From Bin87 sp965220055 (GTDB lineage Bacteria > Chloroflexota > Dehalococcoidia > Lucifugimonadales > UBA3495): a DNA stretch of 64,000 nucleotides. The stretch spans positions 3,782,001 to 3,846,000 of the forward strand of contig CBDCPE010000004.1 of the NCBI GenBank assembly GCA_965220055.1. Direction: 5' to 3'. The notes below the pieces were generated by a model. The model worked only from the letters and a program-made list of their open reading frames with translations, made no database searches and was not told the DNA's origin. How positions within the stretch are numbered: the first letter of the stretch is position 1; each line of letters opens with the position of its first letter. A program made the translations under genes and the position numbers. Shown here piece by piece: positions 18,367 to 27,148 of the stretch.

Positions 18367-19230
18367 TCAGTCTTCGATTCCTATCAGGATCCGACAGTGA
18401 TCGCTGGAACCCCATTTGTCCACGTCGTTGAAGGCTCGGGTATGGACGCTGTGGTGGAAGCCGCGGGAGGCGAAAACGTGGTCCAGTTGCAGGCGGGCGG
18501 TTTCCGGCGATTTGCCCGGATAGTAGGTAACCACGTTGCGGGTATCCTCGGGCAGGTGCTCCGGTGTCGGGTCGGCGCGCCGGCCGTTGGGATGTTGCGG
18601 TCCCAAGTATTCCAAGCCGAGGGCGTTCATGCGGTCAAAGACGGTGTTGGCGCGCAGGGCGCCCTCGTCAGTTCCGCGCCCGAAGTCAAAATCCATGTTG
18701 AGGTCGCCGGCAGCCAAGATCCGGTGGTTTGAATTGTCCTTATAGCCGCTGAACACTGGTGAGTTTATGAATACCGTCATATCCGTGATTATGCGGTGCG
18801 CAGCGGCATCGGGATAAAACCAGCCGCTCGCGTCGGTGGGCTTTGGCTCATACCAGCGCGCGTACATTGATACGGCGATGAACGGTTCTCCGTCATCTAT
18901 CGGGATCACTTTGGCGGCGGCGATGGTGCCTACGCCGCTCACCGCTATCTCGTCGGCTTCGACCCATCGGGTGGGGATGGTCTGCCTGAACCATTCCACC
19001 CTCACGCGGTCAGACAGTTTCACCACCAATGACCAGCGGTCATAGCAATCCCAAAGCTCCCAAGGTTCCTGCGGGCTGACTGCAACTCCTTCTTTCGCCG
19101 TCTTCAGCCATTCGTACCCGCCGGGGTGGACTTCCTGCAACAACGCCACGTCTGCATCTGCATCCCCTTCTAGCAGCTCTTCCAATGGTTTGTGAGTTCT
19201 GCCGATGTTCCAACAGACCGCCTTTATCAT
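18367..19230 (-). CDS. Endonuclease/exonuclease/phosphatase (EEP) family protein
   Basis: 287 residues with the metal-dependent EEP fold signatures: KAVCWNIGR at the start, DVALLQEVHPGG (metal-binding Glu), RILAAGDLNMDFD (catalytic Asp and Asn) and WGSSDHCRILIGI (terminal Asp-His). The frame is open upstream to 19350, but ATG 19230 has GGAGAAG ahead of it and matches the typical start just before the first EEP strand. No signal peptide, so a cytoplasmic nuclease or phosphatase acting on an unknown substrate. It stands alone between an IS5 element and a DUF262 gene, flanked by the two copies of a 49-bp repeat. Confidence 0.88.
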   Translation of the reverse strand: MIKAVCWNIGRTHKPLEELLEGDADADVALLQEVHPGGYEWLKTAKEGVAVSPQEPWELWDCYDRWSLVVKLSDRVRVEWFRQTIPTRWVEADEIAVSGVGTIAAAKVIPIDDGEPFIAVSMYARWYEPKPTDASGWFYPDAAAHRIITDMTVFINSPVFSGYKDNSNHRILAAGDLNMDFDFGRGTDEGALRANTVFDRMNALGLEYLGPQHPNGRRADPTPEHLPEDTRNVVTYYPGKSPETARLQLDHVFASRGFHHSVHTRAFNDVDKWGSSDHCRILIGIED

Positions 19231-19415
19231 GCCGACTTCTCCATCTGACGGTTCATTCCAGAGCCTCCGGGTTGGCGCAGGCTGCCATGGGCTGGCCTTG
19301 CAACCCTGCCACCGGGCAGCCAGTTTCATGGTGTTGAGGTGGGTGGGCACGGCGGCGGCCCCAATGTGCGGGGTGATGACCAGTATATCCAGCGTGAGCA
19401 GGCGGGCGTAGAGGT

Positions 19416-19464
19416 CTCACACAGCGATTTCGGGGCATTTCAAGGCTGAATCGCCGTTCCGAAA
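19416..19464 (+). repeat. Dispersed 49-bp repeat, copy 2
   Basis: Matches 17371-17419 at 43 of 49 positions. The outer TTTCGG and CCGAAA can pair, with GGC and GCC inside, so a stem-loop is possible. It lies just upstream of the EEP gene start on the opposite side from copy 1. Confidence 0.7.
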
Positions 19465-19540
19465 TTCGCAGGATTGTAGGCCATAATCATGCACGTTATC
19501 CCGCTATGCTACGTTTGTCGTTTTTGTGTTTCCTACTTGA

Positions 19541-21001
19541 ACAATCCTACTCTTCAAGGGACATCCCATCGGCCTATTCACCTTCTGGGAACAGCCCACC
19601 CCCGAAGGGCCGGTGCACAAGCTCATCGTCGACGGACAGCAGCGACTGCTCAGCATCTACACCGCCATGGAAAACGCTCTGCCGCCCACCATCTTGCCCA
19701 ACGCTCCCGCCCCGCCCCGGGGACTCCACGTCAACGTCCTCACCGGCAACTTCCGGTTTTGGTCGCCCATGATGAACAGTCGGCCCCAGTGGATGGCCGT
19801 CTGCGACATCGTCCTGGACGACGCCGCCAAGATCGAGGCCATGGAAAAGGACCTACGACCCAAGCGGACGAGCGAAGAATGGCGGCAATGCGTCCGCAAC
19901 ATTCGCACCATCCAGAACATCGCCGACCGGCAGATCATGGTCTCGACCATCGCCCCCGAGATGAAACTCCACCAGGTGATGGAGCTCTTCGCCCGCATGC
20001 AGAACAACGGGCGGAAGGTCACCCTGGACGACATCGAGACCATGTGGGTGTCGCCCAAGTGGCCCGAAGCACGCTCGACCATACACGACATGATCAAGAA
20101 GTGGCAGGACACCCCGCTCCGCAACGTGGTCACCAAGTCGAACATCATCCGGGTGGTGGGCATCATCCTCAACGGCCGCCAGCAACGATACGGCCTGAGT
20201 CGCGCCGAGGCATCGGCGGAGCGCATCCAGAGCGCCTTCGCCGAAGTGGACGACTACTTCAGCGTCATCGAAGCCGCCATGGAGAAGCACCTGGCCATCA
20301 GGACCAAGAACACCTTCCGAAGCGTCGCGCCCATATCCGTGCTGGCACGGTACCTGAAAAAACACGGCGGCGCCTTCCCGACGCCGGAAAACGAAATCAA
20401 GGCCATGGCCTACCTGCTGACTACCACACTGTGCGGTTACCGGGGCGGCTCCTCGGCCAGCTCGGTCAACCAGGAACTGGATGCCCTGAACTCCGACGAC
20501 CCCTGGCGCGAGCTGCGCAAGATCTCCGACTCCCGGCACGGGCCCAGCCTGACCGAGCCGACCCGCTACGACTACCAGACCAAGGCGCCCAGCACCCATC
20601 ACATCCTGGTTCAGGCGCTGCGCATGCGGCCCACGTGCAAGGACTGGGTCACGGGCCAAACCCTGCGCGACATCGGTCCCGACGAGTTGGTGGAGCACCA
20701 CCTCTTCAGTCGGGACACGCTTCCCGACCCCGACCTGTACCACTGCCTCGCCAACACCGTGCTGGTCAGCGCCACCACGGCGAAGAGCATCAAGACGCAC
20801 CGCTCGCCGGACCAATACCTGCACAAGATCGCGGCACAGCTGCCCCACGTGCTGCGCCAGCAGCAAATTCCCGACGACCAGGCGCTGTGGACGGCGCAGA
20901 ACTTCTACAAGCTGGCGGCGGCACGCACCGCTATGATCGCCGACGACGCCACCGACCTCATCACTGCCATGCAACAGGGCAAACCCCATCCTCATGACTG
21001 A
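19541..21001 (+). pseudogene. DUF262 (ParB-like/GmrS-type) protein, N-terminally truncated
   Basis: The open frame of 486 residues begins right after a stop and has no start codon before the conserved motifs GHPIGLFTFWEQP and HKLIVDGQQRLLSIYTAMEN, the DUF262 nucleotide-binding signature (DGQQR). Family members normally have 40-60 more residues ahead of this. The body continues with KNTFRSVAPISVLARYL, and the end has a DUF1524-like trace (DELVEHHLFSRDTL, LANTVLVSATTAKS) with EHH in place of a canonical DH.H motif. DUF262/DUF1524 proteins include the GmrSD restriction enzymes that attack modified phage DNA, so a defence role is plausible but not shown. The missing N-terminus suggests loss of function or an alternative downstream start. 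Confidence 0.7.
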
Positions 21002-21142
21002 AACACCGGTCCGGCAGGCCACTCTTGGACTTACAGGCTGGAGATGTAGCCGCAGCCAGCAGACACGGCGTCGTGTGATGTTGAGAATTGTATACTCCCG
21101 GTGCGCGACCAACGGCAAACCCGCACTCGGAACGGACCGACC

Positions 21143-21433
21143 ATGAAAAAACGTCAAGCCCGCAAGATCATCAGGCAAGTGCTGCATCAGGGCAGGCCCG
21201 TCAGCCTGCCCGACGGACGGCGGGCGTCGAAACGCGCGATACGGCACGCAAGGAGATCAAGCTCCGACCTTCTCGCCGGCAGCACCCCGCAGGAGCTAAA
21301 GCGCACCGCCGCCCTGGCCAGGCGTTTCGACAGCGTGAGAAGACGACAGGAACAGAGTTTCAACCGCAGCTTCAAACGCGCGGCCCGCAGCCGCGCCCGT
21401 CGAGCACCGGTTGGCGTAGTCGCCAGCCCATAG
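21143..21433 (+). CDS. Small basic protein, unknown
   Basis: 96 residues, about one third Arg and Lys (MKKRQARKIIRQVLHQ, SLPDGRRASKRAIRHARR, RARRAPVGVV), compatible with a nucleic-acid-binding protein. ATG 21143 is the start that removes a poor upstream segment. No family is recognised. A good intrinsic terminator follows at 21501-21524, which supports a real transcription unit. Confidence 0.4.
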   Translation: MKKRQARKIIRQVLHQGRPVSLPDGRRASKRAIRHARRSSSDLLAGSTPQELKRTAALARRFDSVRRRQEQSFNRSFKRAARSRARRAPVGVVASP

Positions 21434-21500
21434 GCAATCGCCGCCAAGGTCGTCACCACACGGCGAGTCCGGCCTCGTTTTCCGTCACGCTCTCACCCGA

Positions 21501-21524
21501 ACGGCACCCTGTGGCGCCGTTTTT
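21501..21524 (+). terminator. Intrinsic terminator
   Basis: Stem ACGGCACC / GGCGCCGT with a CTGT loop and one mismatch, followed by TTTTT. It lies 68 bp after the small basic protein gene. Confidence 0.65.
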
Positions 21525-22103
21525 GCGTCGGTAGAGCAATTTCCGCCTCAAGGCCACTAAAACGCGCCCGGGGCCGTTTCCGGCCGAAACTGCGGCCGCT
21601 CACGTACCATCAGACATTCCTCGAAGACAGCGACCCAAGCTGGCACGCCGGCCAGTTGCCGGACCGCCGCGCACACACGTCGTCCTTCAATTGCCGACCA
21701 GATGGACGCCACTTCGAGATCCGTTCAAAGACGCCTCTGTGGCGGCAGCGCGAGGATTTAGCGGACTTCCGGATGTTTACCGTCGCTCCGGCCGCGACGA
21801 CTCGCCGGTAACATCACGGCATCGCCTTATTGGTCGCAGAACGCTGACCACTGGCACCGAAGCTACCGACCCACGTACCGCCAACGCCACGCAGCGTGCC
21901 GTCAGACCATGGTGGCACCTTCGAGTTCGCCTCTGGACCGCCGAAACCCTCCAACCGCGGAACCACCCAGTCGCACTAAGATGCAACGGGGCTGTTGTAC
22001 ACTCGCTGCGCCGAATTACACCCCAAGCCGTCGGCCGCTTTGAGCGAAAGCGGTGGGGACGTTCCCGCCGGTCACGGCCTGAACGCTGCGCCAGAGGTCC
22101 ACC
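21525..22103. other. Gap without recognised gene
   Basis: About 580 bp of GC-rich sequence with only low-quality open frames. A stretch at 21557-21593 (AAACGCGCCC, GCCGTTTCCGG) has an imperfect copy at 26818-26854. No RNA gene or promoter can be called. Confidence 0.4.
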
Positions 22104-24329
22104 TTGCGAAACAGCCAAAGTTTTCCAAAGCCAGCGTGCCATTGGCCCCTTTGGGTGCTACTGGTAGCCCTTTTTTCTATCCCAGCGTTGGTTTCGTGCT
22201 CGGATCGCGATGCGCTTGAGACTACGGCGACGTCGGCGCCGGTCTACACTCCTTCGCCCAATGGGATGTCTGCGCCATCCCAGATCATTCCAACGCCAAC
22301 GGCAAAGCGGGACCCCGCTATTGACGCTCCACCTGTCCTACCGGTGCCGACGACCGTGGCCAACTCGACGGCGGATTCTCCTGTCCCAGAGCTCGAACTC
22401 TACCGGCGGATCGCTCCCTCGGTGGCGCTTATTGAGACACCCATCATCGACGGAGGAGTCTTGCGGACTTACCAGAACGGAAAGCTCGTCGAAACTGACC
22501 TCGATCCCGACTACACGATCACGGGCAGTGGAGTCTTGGTTGAAGGTGGATACATCGTCGCCAGCCACCGCCTCGTGTGGCCTTACGGCGCGGTGCGAGT
22601 GGTCTTTCCTGACGGATCTGAATTTGAAGAAGTTCCCGTTGCGAACTCTGACCCACTCAGTGGTCTGGCGATCCTGGGACCGGTCAACGCGCCGGCACCA
22701 CCGTTGGCATTTGCAGACGGAGAGCACACAGCGGTCGGTAGCGACCTGTTTCTGATCGCCCACCGCGTAGTCAACGGCGAGTCTCCCCAGCCGGTGATGG
22801 GTCGAGGCAGCCTGCAGGCCTTTCGGGAGGCCGAACGCGCCGGGGTGTCTCTCTTCCAAACCGACATTACCTTGGCCGGGGGATATGCCCCTGACGGACT
22901 TGTCGTTACCGGAAACCCGACCGATACGCATCCGGTGAGCGGCGGAGCTCTGGTCAATCCGCAAGGTGAACTGATCGGGATCTCTGTGCCGATACCGCAC
23001 CGGGAGAATCTGTCGCTCGCAGCCTCAGCGTCCGATGTTGCGCCCATCGTCGAGTGGCTCATCAGCGGAGAGATCCGCCCCGAATTGAGCGACCGTCGCC
23101 TGCCGCCGTCTGGAGAACAGTTTGAGTTCATCTTCGAGGCTCACGATGATTGGGAACAGCATTGGCGCGGTGATTCCAGCTACTACCGCAGGTTTGTAGT
23201 GCAGGAACCCGTGGGGACACTGGTCAAGATCGAGTTCACCGGTCGCGGCCATCATCATGCCGCTACCTTGCATGACCCTCAGGGTAGACCCGTCCTCACA
23301 CAACAAATGACCATGGGCGTCGGCGAGGACGCCGGATCCATAGTCCTCCGCTCGGTCGGGCCACACTTTCTCACGGTCCGCTACGCTCCAGAATATGACG
23401 GAGTCCAGGAGCAGTTCGGGAAGACGCTACTGCGCAGCAACGTCAGGTTGACCCCGTTGCACGACCCCGACGACGGCCGGCAAATGACAGTCGGCGAAAC
23501 CGTCGCAGGCAACCAGGACGCGCCCTATGATCGTGACTGGTTCAGAATTACGCTGCAGGAAGGGGAAACCGTGGTCATCTCTGGTGAGTCGTTAACTTCC
23601 ACTCATGCTTACGACCGCATGACCATCGACGTAGACTTCCCTTACGCCAGGGAGAACCAGAAGATCCACGTGGAAGTCAATACAGACGACGGCGGAGCGA
23701 ACGACGCTTCGACCGTGGTTTACCGCGCTCCGCACACCGGCGATTATTTTCTAGGCACGTCGGCTCGAGGCGGGTACTACCTGTCGGTCGAACAGGCACC
23801 GTCTGGGGCGGAGGCCGCTTTCATACCGGCCAGTCCAGTAGTGGAAGGAGAGGCAGAAGGCCCCTTCGGGCCAATGACGGTTTACAAAAGCCAACTGGGA
23901 AACTTCTCGATACAGGTTCCCGCGGGGTGGCAGTTCGGGTTGGACGAGAAGCATCAACCCTATGCCGAATACTACGGTGCGTACGGTCCGGCCCGTGAAG
24001 AGTTGCACATCGCTTTCGATAACGAGTTCGTTACCGAACTCGGTACGGCGCTAGGGCCGCTCGAGGTAGCTGCCTTCTTCTTCGTCCAGTGGGCAGCCCC
24101 CAACCTACATGATGACGAGTTGGTGTCCCGCGAGGTTGTCGAAACCGACCAGGGCATTCAGTCGGAAAGGTTCGTCCTCTCCTACTCCGACCGCATGATG
24201 GCCCTGGCGACCTACTACCTGGCCGATAACCGGACGGCAGTGGGCGTCGTCTACTCTTCCCCCGCCGATGACTTCGACAAGCTCAAAGAACTGGCCGAGT
24301 ACTCTTTCAATACCTTCCGGGTCAATTAG
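22104..24329 (+). CDS. Lipoprotein with trypsin-like (HtrA-type) serine protease domain
   Basis: 741 residues starting at TTG 22104, with a lipoprotein signal (LWVLLVALFSIPALVSC, Cys32) and a Thr/Pro linker. Residues ~95-325 read as a trypsin-like fold. His155 lies in YIVASHRLVW (family consensus has TNNHV), Asp183 in NSDPLSGLAILGP, and Ser279 in HPVSGGALVNPQGELIGIS (consensus GNSGG). The triad is kept although the surrounding motifs are altered. A domain with a DRDWFRITLQEGE motif follows, as in pre-peptidase C-terminal domains, and then a tail (FSIQVPAGWQFGLD) typical of secreted stress or surface proteins. It likely acts on the outer face of the membrane in protein quality control or peptide processing; substrate unknown. 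Stands alone. Confidence 0.82.
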   Translation: MRNSQSFPKPACHWPLWVLLVALFSIPALVSCSDRDALETTATSAPVYTPSPNGMSAPSQIIPTPTAKRDPAIDAPPVLPVPTTVANSTADSPVPELELYRRIAPSVALIETPIIDGGVLRTYQNGKLVETDLDPDYTITGSGVLVEGGYIVASHRLVWPYGAVRVVFPDGSEFEEVPVANSDPLSGLAILGPVNAPAPPLAFADGEHTAVGSDLFLIAHRVVNGESPQPVMGRGSLQAFREAERAGVSLFQTDITLAGGYAPDGLVVTGNPTDTHPVSGGALVNPQGELIGISVPIPHRENLSLAASASDVAPIVEWLISGEIRPELSDRRLPPSGEQFEFIFEAHDDWEQHWRGDSSYYRRFVVQEPVGTLVKIEFTGRGHHHAATLHDPQGRPVLTQQMTMGVGEDAGSIVLRSVGPHFLTVRYAPEYDGVQEQFGKTLLRSNVRLTPLHDPDDGRQMTVGETVAGNQDAPYDRDWFRITLQEGETVVISGESLTSTHAYDRMTIDVDFPYARENQKIHVEVNTDDGGANDASTVVYRAPHTGDYFLGTSARGGYYLSVEQAPSGAEAAFIPASPVVEGEAEGPFGPMTVYKSQLGNFSIQVPAGWQFGLDEKHQPYAEYYGAYGPAREELHIAFDNEFVTELGTALGPLEVAAFFFVQWAAPNLHDDELVSREVVETDQGIQSERFVLSYSDRMMALATYYLADNRTAVGVVYSSPADDFDKLKELAEYSFNTFRVN

Positions 24330-24369
24330 ACCACCAGACGTTGAAGGCGGGAATTTCATGAACGCGGAT

Positions 24370-24600
24370 CTGCAAGCGCGCCAACGTCAAACCGCTGCTT
24401 GAAAACAGCACGCTCACCGACCAATGGCGGGAACGTCAGGAACTCGACGACCAAACCTACTGGCACCGCCGCACCAAGCCAGGTAGCCAGCCGCCACCGA
24501 CCACGGGGCGGCCGGTTTCGTTGTCGGCGCCACAATGCCCCGAGTTTCCGCGCCAGAGCCCCCGGACGGCCACCGATGGCGTTGCAGGTGAAAATTCCTA
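24370..24600 (+). other. Short coding-like remnant with GC hairpin
   Basis: A stretch reading ANVKPLLENSTLTDQWRE and ELDDQTYWHRRTK looks protein-coding but lacks a start. It runs into a hairpin CCAGCCGCC (24487-24495) / GGCGGCCGG (24507-24515) followed by TTT. A block of about 75 bp around the hairpin is shared with 27037-27115. Confidence 0.3.
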
Positions 24601-24633
24601 AAACGGCTGGACGCCGTCCAACGTCAACGGCTA

Positions 24634-25869
24634 GTACTCAATCAATCTTGGAATGGCAGGGATAAAATCGCTGCAGTTTGTGTCTGGCGTCCTGGGTGGT
24701 GAACCGCCAGTTGATGGTGGTTCCCTTAGCGTTACGCTCAGTCTCATAGGCGTTGATTGCCCGGTGCAGGGCAAGTTCGTCGGGATTGCGCCCCTGGAGA
24801 CAAGCCCGGGTCAACACGCTGAATTCAATCTCCGCCATATTCAGCCAGCTGGCGTGTTTGGGCGTGTGGTGAAACTCCAGTCGCTTCACGATGCGCCGCG
24901 CCTCAGCAGCCGGAAAGGTCTCGTAAAGAGAAGCCATGCGGTGGGTGTTCAGGTTGTCGAGCACCACCCGTACCCCCGGAGCGTGGGGATAGGCCACATC
25001 CACCAGCCAGCGCATCTGGTGGGCGAAGTCCGGCATAGTGCGCCGTTCGGTGATCGCCACGTGGCGCCAGCCCGCCAGAGGCTCGCAGGTCAAGAAGAGA
25101 TTGCGGGTGCCGCCGCGCCGATACTCGTAGTCCTGGCGTCGCGGTCGTCCCGGTTGGGCGGGCAGCGGCGTGCGGGTATCGGCCAGCAGTTGGGTGGAGG
25201 TCTCGTCGAAGCACACCACCGGCCGGTCGGGATTGTTCATAACAGAGTTGTCGGGTTCGGCGTAGCGGTCCAGCACGTCCTCCATGGCCGCCACGAACTC
25301 TCCGTTCACCTTGGGAATGCACCACTGCTGCTTCCGCCATGGCTGGAGGATGTTTTTTTGAGCCGCAGCCGCACCGTCTCATACGACAGGCTTTCCACCA
25401 ACCCCAACTCCACCGCCCGGTCGGCCAGCAACCGCAGGGTCCAGTGGTCATGGCCCTCGGGCGCATCACTGCACGCCAAGGCAATCAGGTAGGTTCGCCA
25501 CGATCATCCAACTTCCGGTACCGATTGGCTTGAGGATGGTCGTGCAGCACGCCATCCAGTCCCTCCTCAGCGTAGCGCCGTTTGGTGCGTAACACCGTGC
25601 GCGGCGACGTGTCCAGCGCTGCCGCCACCTGGCTCGCGCTCCATCCTTCGTCAGTCCGGAGCAAGATGCGCGCCCGAGTGATTACCCGTGCGGAATGCTG
25701 GCCGCTTCGGATCAATTGCCGCAGCCGTTCCTGCTCCTCCGATGTCAACTGTACCCTGTATTTCTCCTGAACCATGGCTGCCGCACCTCCTGCACTGTCG
25801 TTCCCCAGTCAGTGTAGGCATGTTGCTCCGCATCACCTTACTTACGCCAATACAGATTTGACAGAGTAC
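24634..25869 (-). mobile_element. IS630-family insertion sequence F
   Basis: Inverted ends GTACTCAATCAATCT (left) and the complement of GTACTCTGTCAAATCT (right), flanked by TA (24632-24633, 25870-25871) in CTAG targets, as expected for IS630/Tc1-type transposition. Confidence 0.85.
24638..25775 (-). pseudogene. IS630-family transposase, two frameshifts
   Basis: The N-terminal part (25775 to ~25490) has the helix-turn-helix region (SASQVAAALDTSPRTVLRTKRRY). A frame change near 25495 leads to YLIALACSDAPEGHDHWTLRLL. A second, at a run of seven A near 25355, leads to KQQWCIPKVNGEFVAAMEDVL. The catalytic part then carries the DDE residues: Asp in VVCFDETSTQLLADTR, Asp in VRVVLDNLNTHRMAS and Glu in HASWLNMAEIEFSVL. 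Both indels inactivate it. The second is in a homopolymer. Confidence 0.85.
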
Positions 25870-25899
25870 TAGACTGAAACCAGCCAGAATACGACGACC

Positions 25900-26280
25900 A
25901 TGACCTACCGCGAACCTCTCCCAGACAATTGCCCGCCCGACGAAGCCGAGGAAATCACGTCGCCGCGCCTCGTTTACCGCCTGGTGCGCCACAACCCGCC
26001 CACCGATGACGACTTCTGGTCGCAACGGGCCGAAGGGCCAGACCGCGTCTTTCGTAACATTAGCGAATGCCAAGCCCGCGGCCTGTCCGTTCGTACCGAC
26101 CTTGACTCCGCAGTGGAGCTGTTGGGGCTTCGCACGATGCGTGGTAGGATGATTTCCCAAGTCCAATTGGACCACGGCGCCTGACGCATCATGCCAACCG
26201 GGGAAGATACCCGCCACAGCACGTGGTGGCCGTTGGCGGACTACGACATACTGACCAACTGCTCCCTGGTGGCGACATGA
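25900..26280 (+). pseudogene. Small conserved-looking protein, interrupted by an in-frame TGA
   Basis: The frame starts at ATG 25900 (MTYREPLPDNCPPDEAEEI, RLVRHNPPTDDDFWSQRAEG, SECQARGLSVRTDLD) and meets TGA at 26182-26184. The same frame then continues without interruption as RIMPTGEDTRHSTWWPLADYDIL to a TGA at 26278-26280. That stop overlaps the ATG of the next gene in the form ATGA. The overlap and the coding quality after 26184 argue that 25900-26280 is one 126-codon gene with a single Gly (GGA) to stop change, translationally coupled to the gene downstream. I recognise no function; the high Asp/Glu/Trp content suggests a small soluble partner protein. Confidence 0.6.
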
Positions 26281-26657
26281 CAACCATCAAGCACACCGAG
26301 ACCCTCATCTATTACGACGGAGTCCAAGTGTTCGCTGGACAGGATGCCGGTGGCGACCATTACATCGGCGCCATGATCGACACCGTAGGCCACGCCGACC
26401 ACTACCTGGTGGTGGCCGCCGACCCGGAACCACTGCGTCGTCTATACGCTGGCGAGCTCGACCTCAGAACACTGCTGCTCGAGTCCTCTGCCGACGGCTG
26501 GTACACCGCGCTGGTGAATGACGACTTTGAACTGCTGGTATCCTTGGAACCGCAGTCTGGTTCGCTCCTTGAAATGGACTACCTGCCGGAAACCGGAATT
26601 CACGTCAGGAAAGCGCCGCCGGCCGACTTGATGCACACCAACCCAGCCGCTGACTAG
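26277..26657 (+). CDS. Small soluble protein of unknown function, second gene of a coupled pair
   Basis: 126 residues from ATG 26277 (MTTIKHTETLIYYDGVQVFAG, HYIGAMIDTVGHADHYLVV, ELDLRTLLLESSADGWYTAL). The pattern of a target or partner-like domain (ETLxYYDGxQxF, then YLVV, then RxLxxGExDLRxL) is familiar from a family of small bacterial domains of unknown function, but I cannot name the accession with certainty. The start overlaps the stop of the preceding ORF by ATGA, so translation should be coupled. No signal peptide or membrane segment. It may be the intact partner of the interrupted gene upstream. Confidence 0.65.
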   Translation: MTTIKHTETLIYYDGVQVFAGQDAGGDHYIGAMIDTVGHADHYLVVAADPEPLRRLYAGELDLRTLLLESSADGWYTALVNDDFELLVSLEPQSGSLLEMDYLPETGIHVRKAPPADLMHTNPAAD

Positions 26658-27138
26658 CGCCGGAGAAATCAAGCCGCAACCGAACGACCTCGGCGCTTGG
26701 GAACTCCGAACAGGATCCGCTCCGGCGAGACCAGAACACGCTCCACTCGCAAAGCATCGAAACCGGCTGAGCCGCCCGCAAATGCGAAGGGAACGGAAAA
26801 AAGTACCCCGGAGGCGCTGAAACGCGCCCCAGGCCCGTTTCCGGCGAAAACGCGGGGTGTACTGCCGAGCCGTCCCGACAGCAGCAAGCCGCCTCACAGT
26901 TGCGCCCAATGGCGCTTCATCGCAACCTCTCGGGTTGAGGAGCGGGTCTCACATCGCCCTCAGACGCTGACACCCGGCCGTGTCAGCGACCCGCCAGCTG
27001 CTGACACGATGAAGTCGTCGCACTGGTTCGACGCCGCCGGCCGCCACCGACGACGGGGCGGCCGGTTTTGCTACCAACGCTGGATGCCCGAGTTTCAGCA
27101 CCAGAGCCGCCCTGACGACCGCCACGGACGTTTTAGGT
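26658..27138. other. Gap with repeated GC hairpin block
   Basis: About 480 bp without a convincing gene. TGACACCCGGCCGTG at 26968-26982 recurs at 30508-30522. The hairpin CCGGCCGCC (27037-27045) / GGCGGCCGG (27057-27065) followed by TTTT recurs at 30577-30604 and, with one mismatch, at 24487-24515. The hairpin would work as a terminator on the plus strand. Confidence 0.5.
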
Positions 27139-27148
27139 CCCCCCCCCG

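Noticed and set aside
19489..20997. Long Arg/His/Pro-rich plus frame overlapping the DUF262 gene
   Set aside because: Out-of-frame reading of the DUF262 coding region; composition is typical of a +1 shadow.
26182..26184. Selenocysteine or genetic-code recoding at TGA
   Set aside because: TGA is used as a normal stop elsewhere in the window, and the replaced residue appears to be Gly rather than Cys/Sec.
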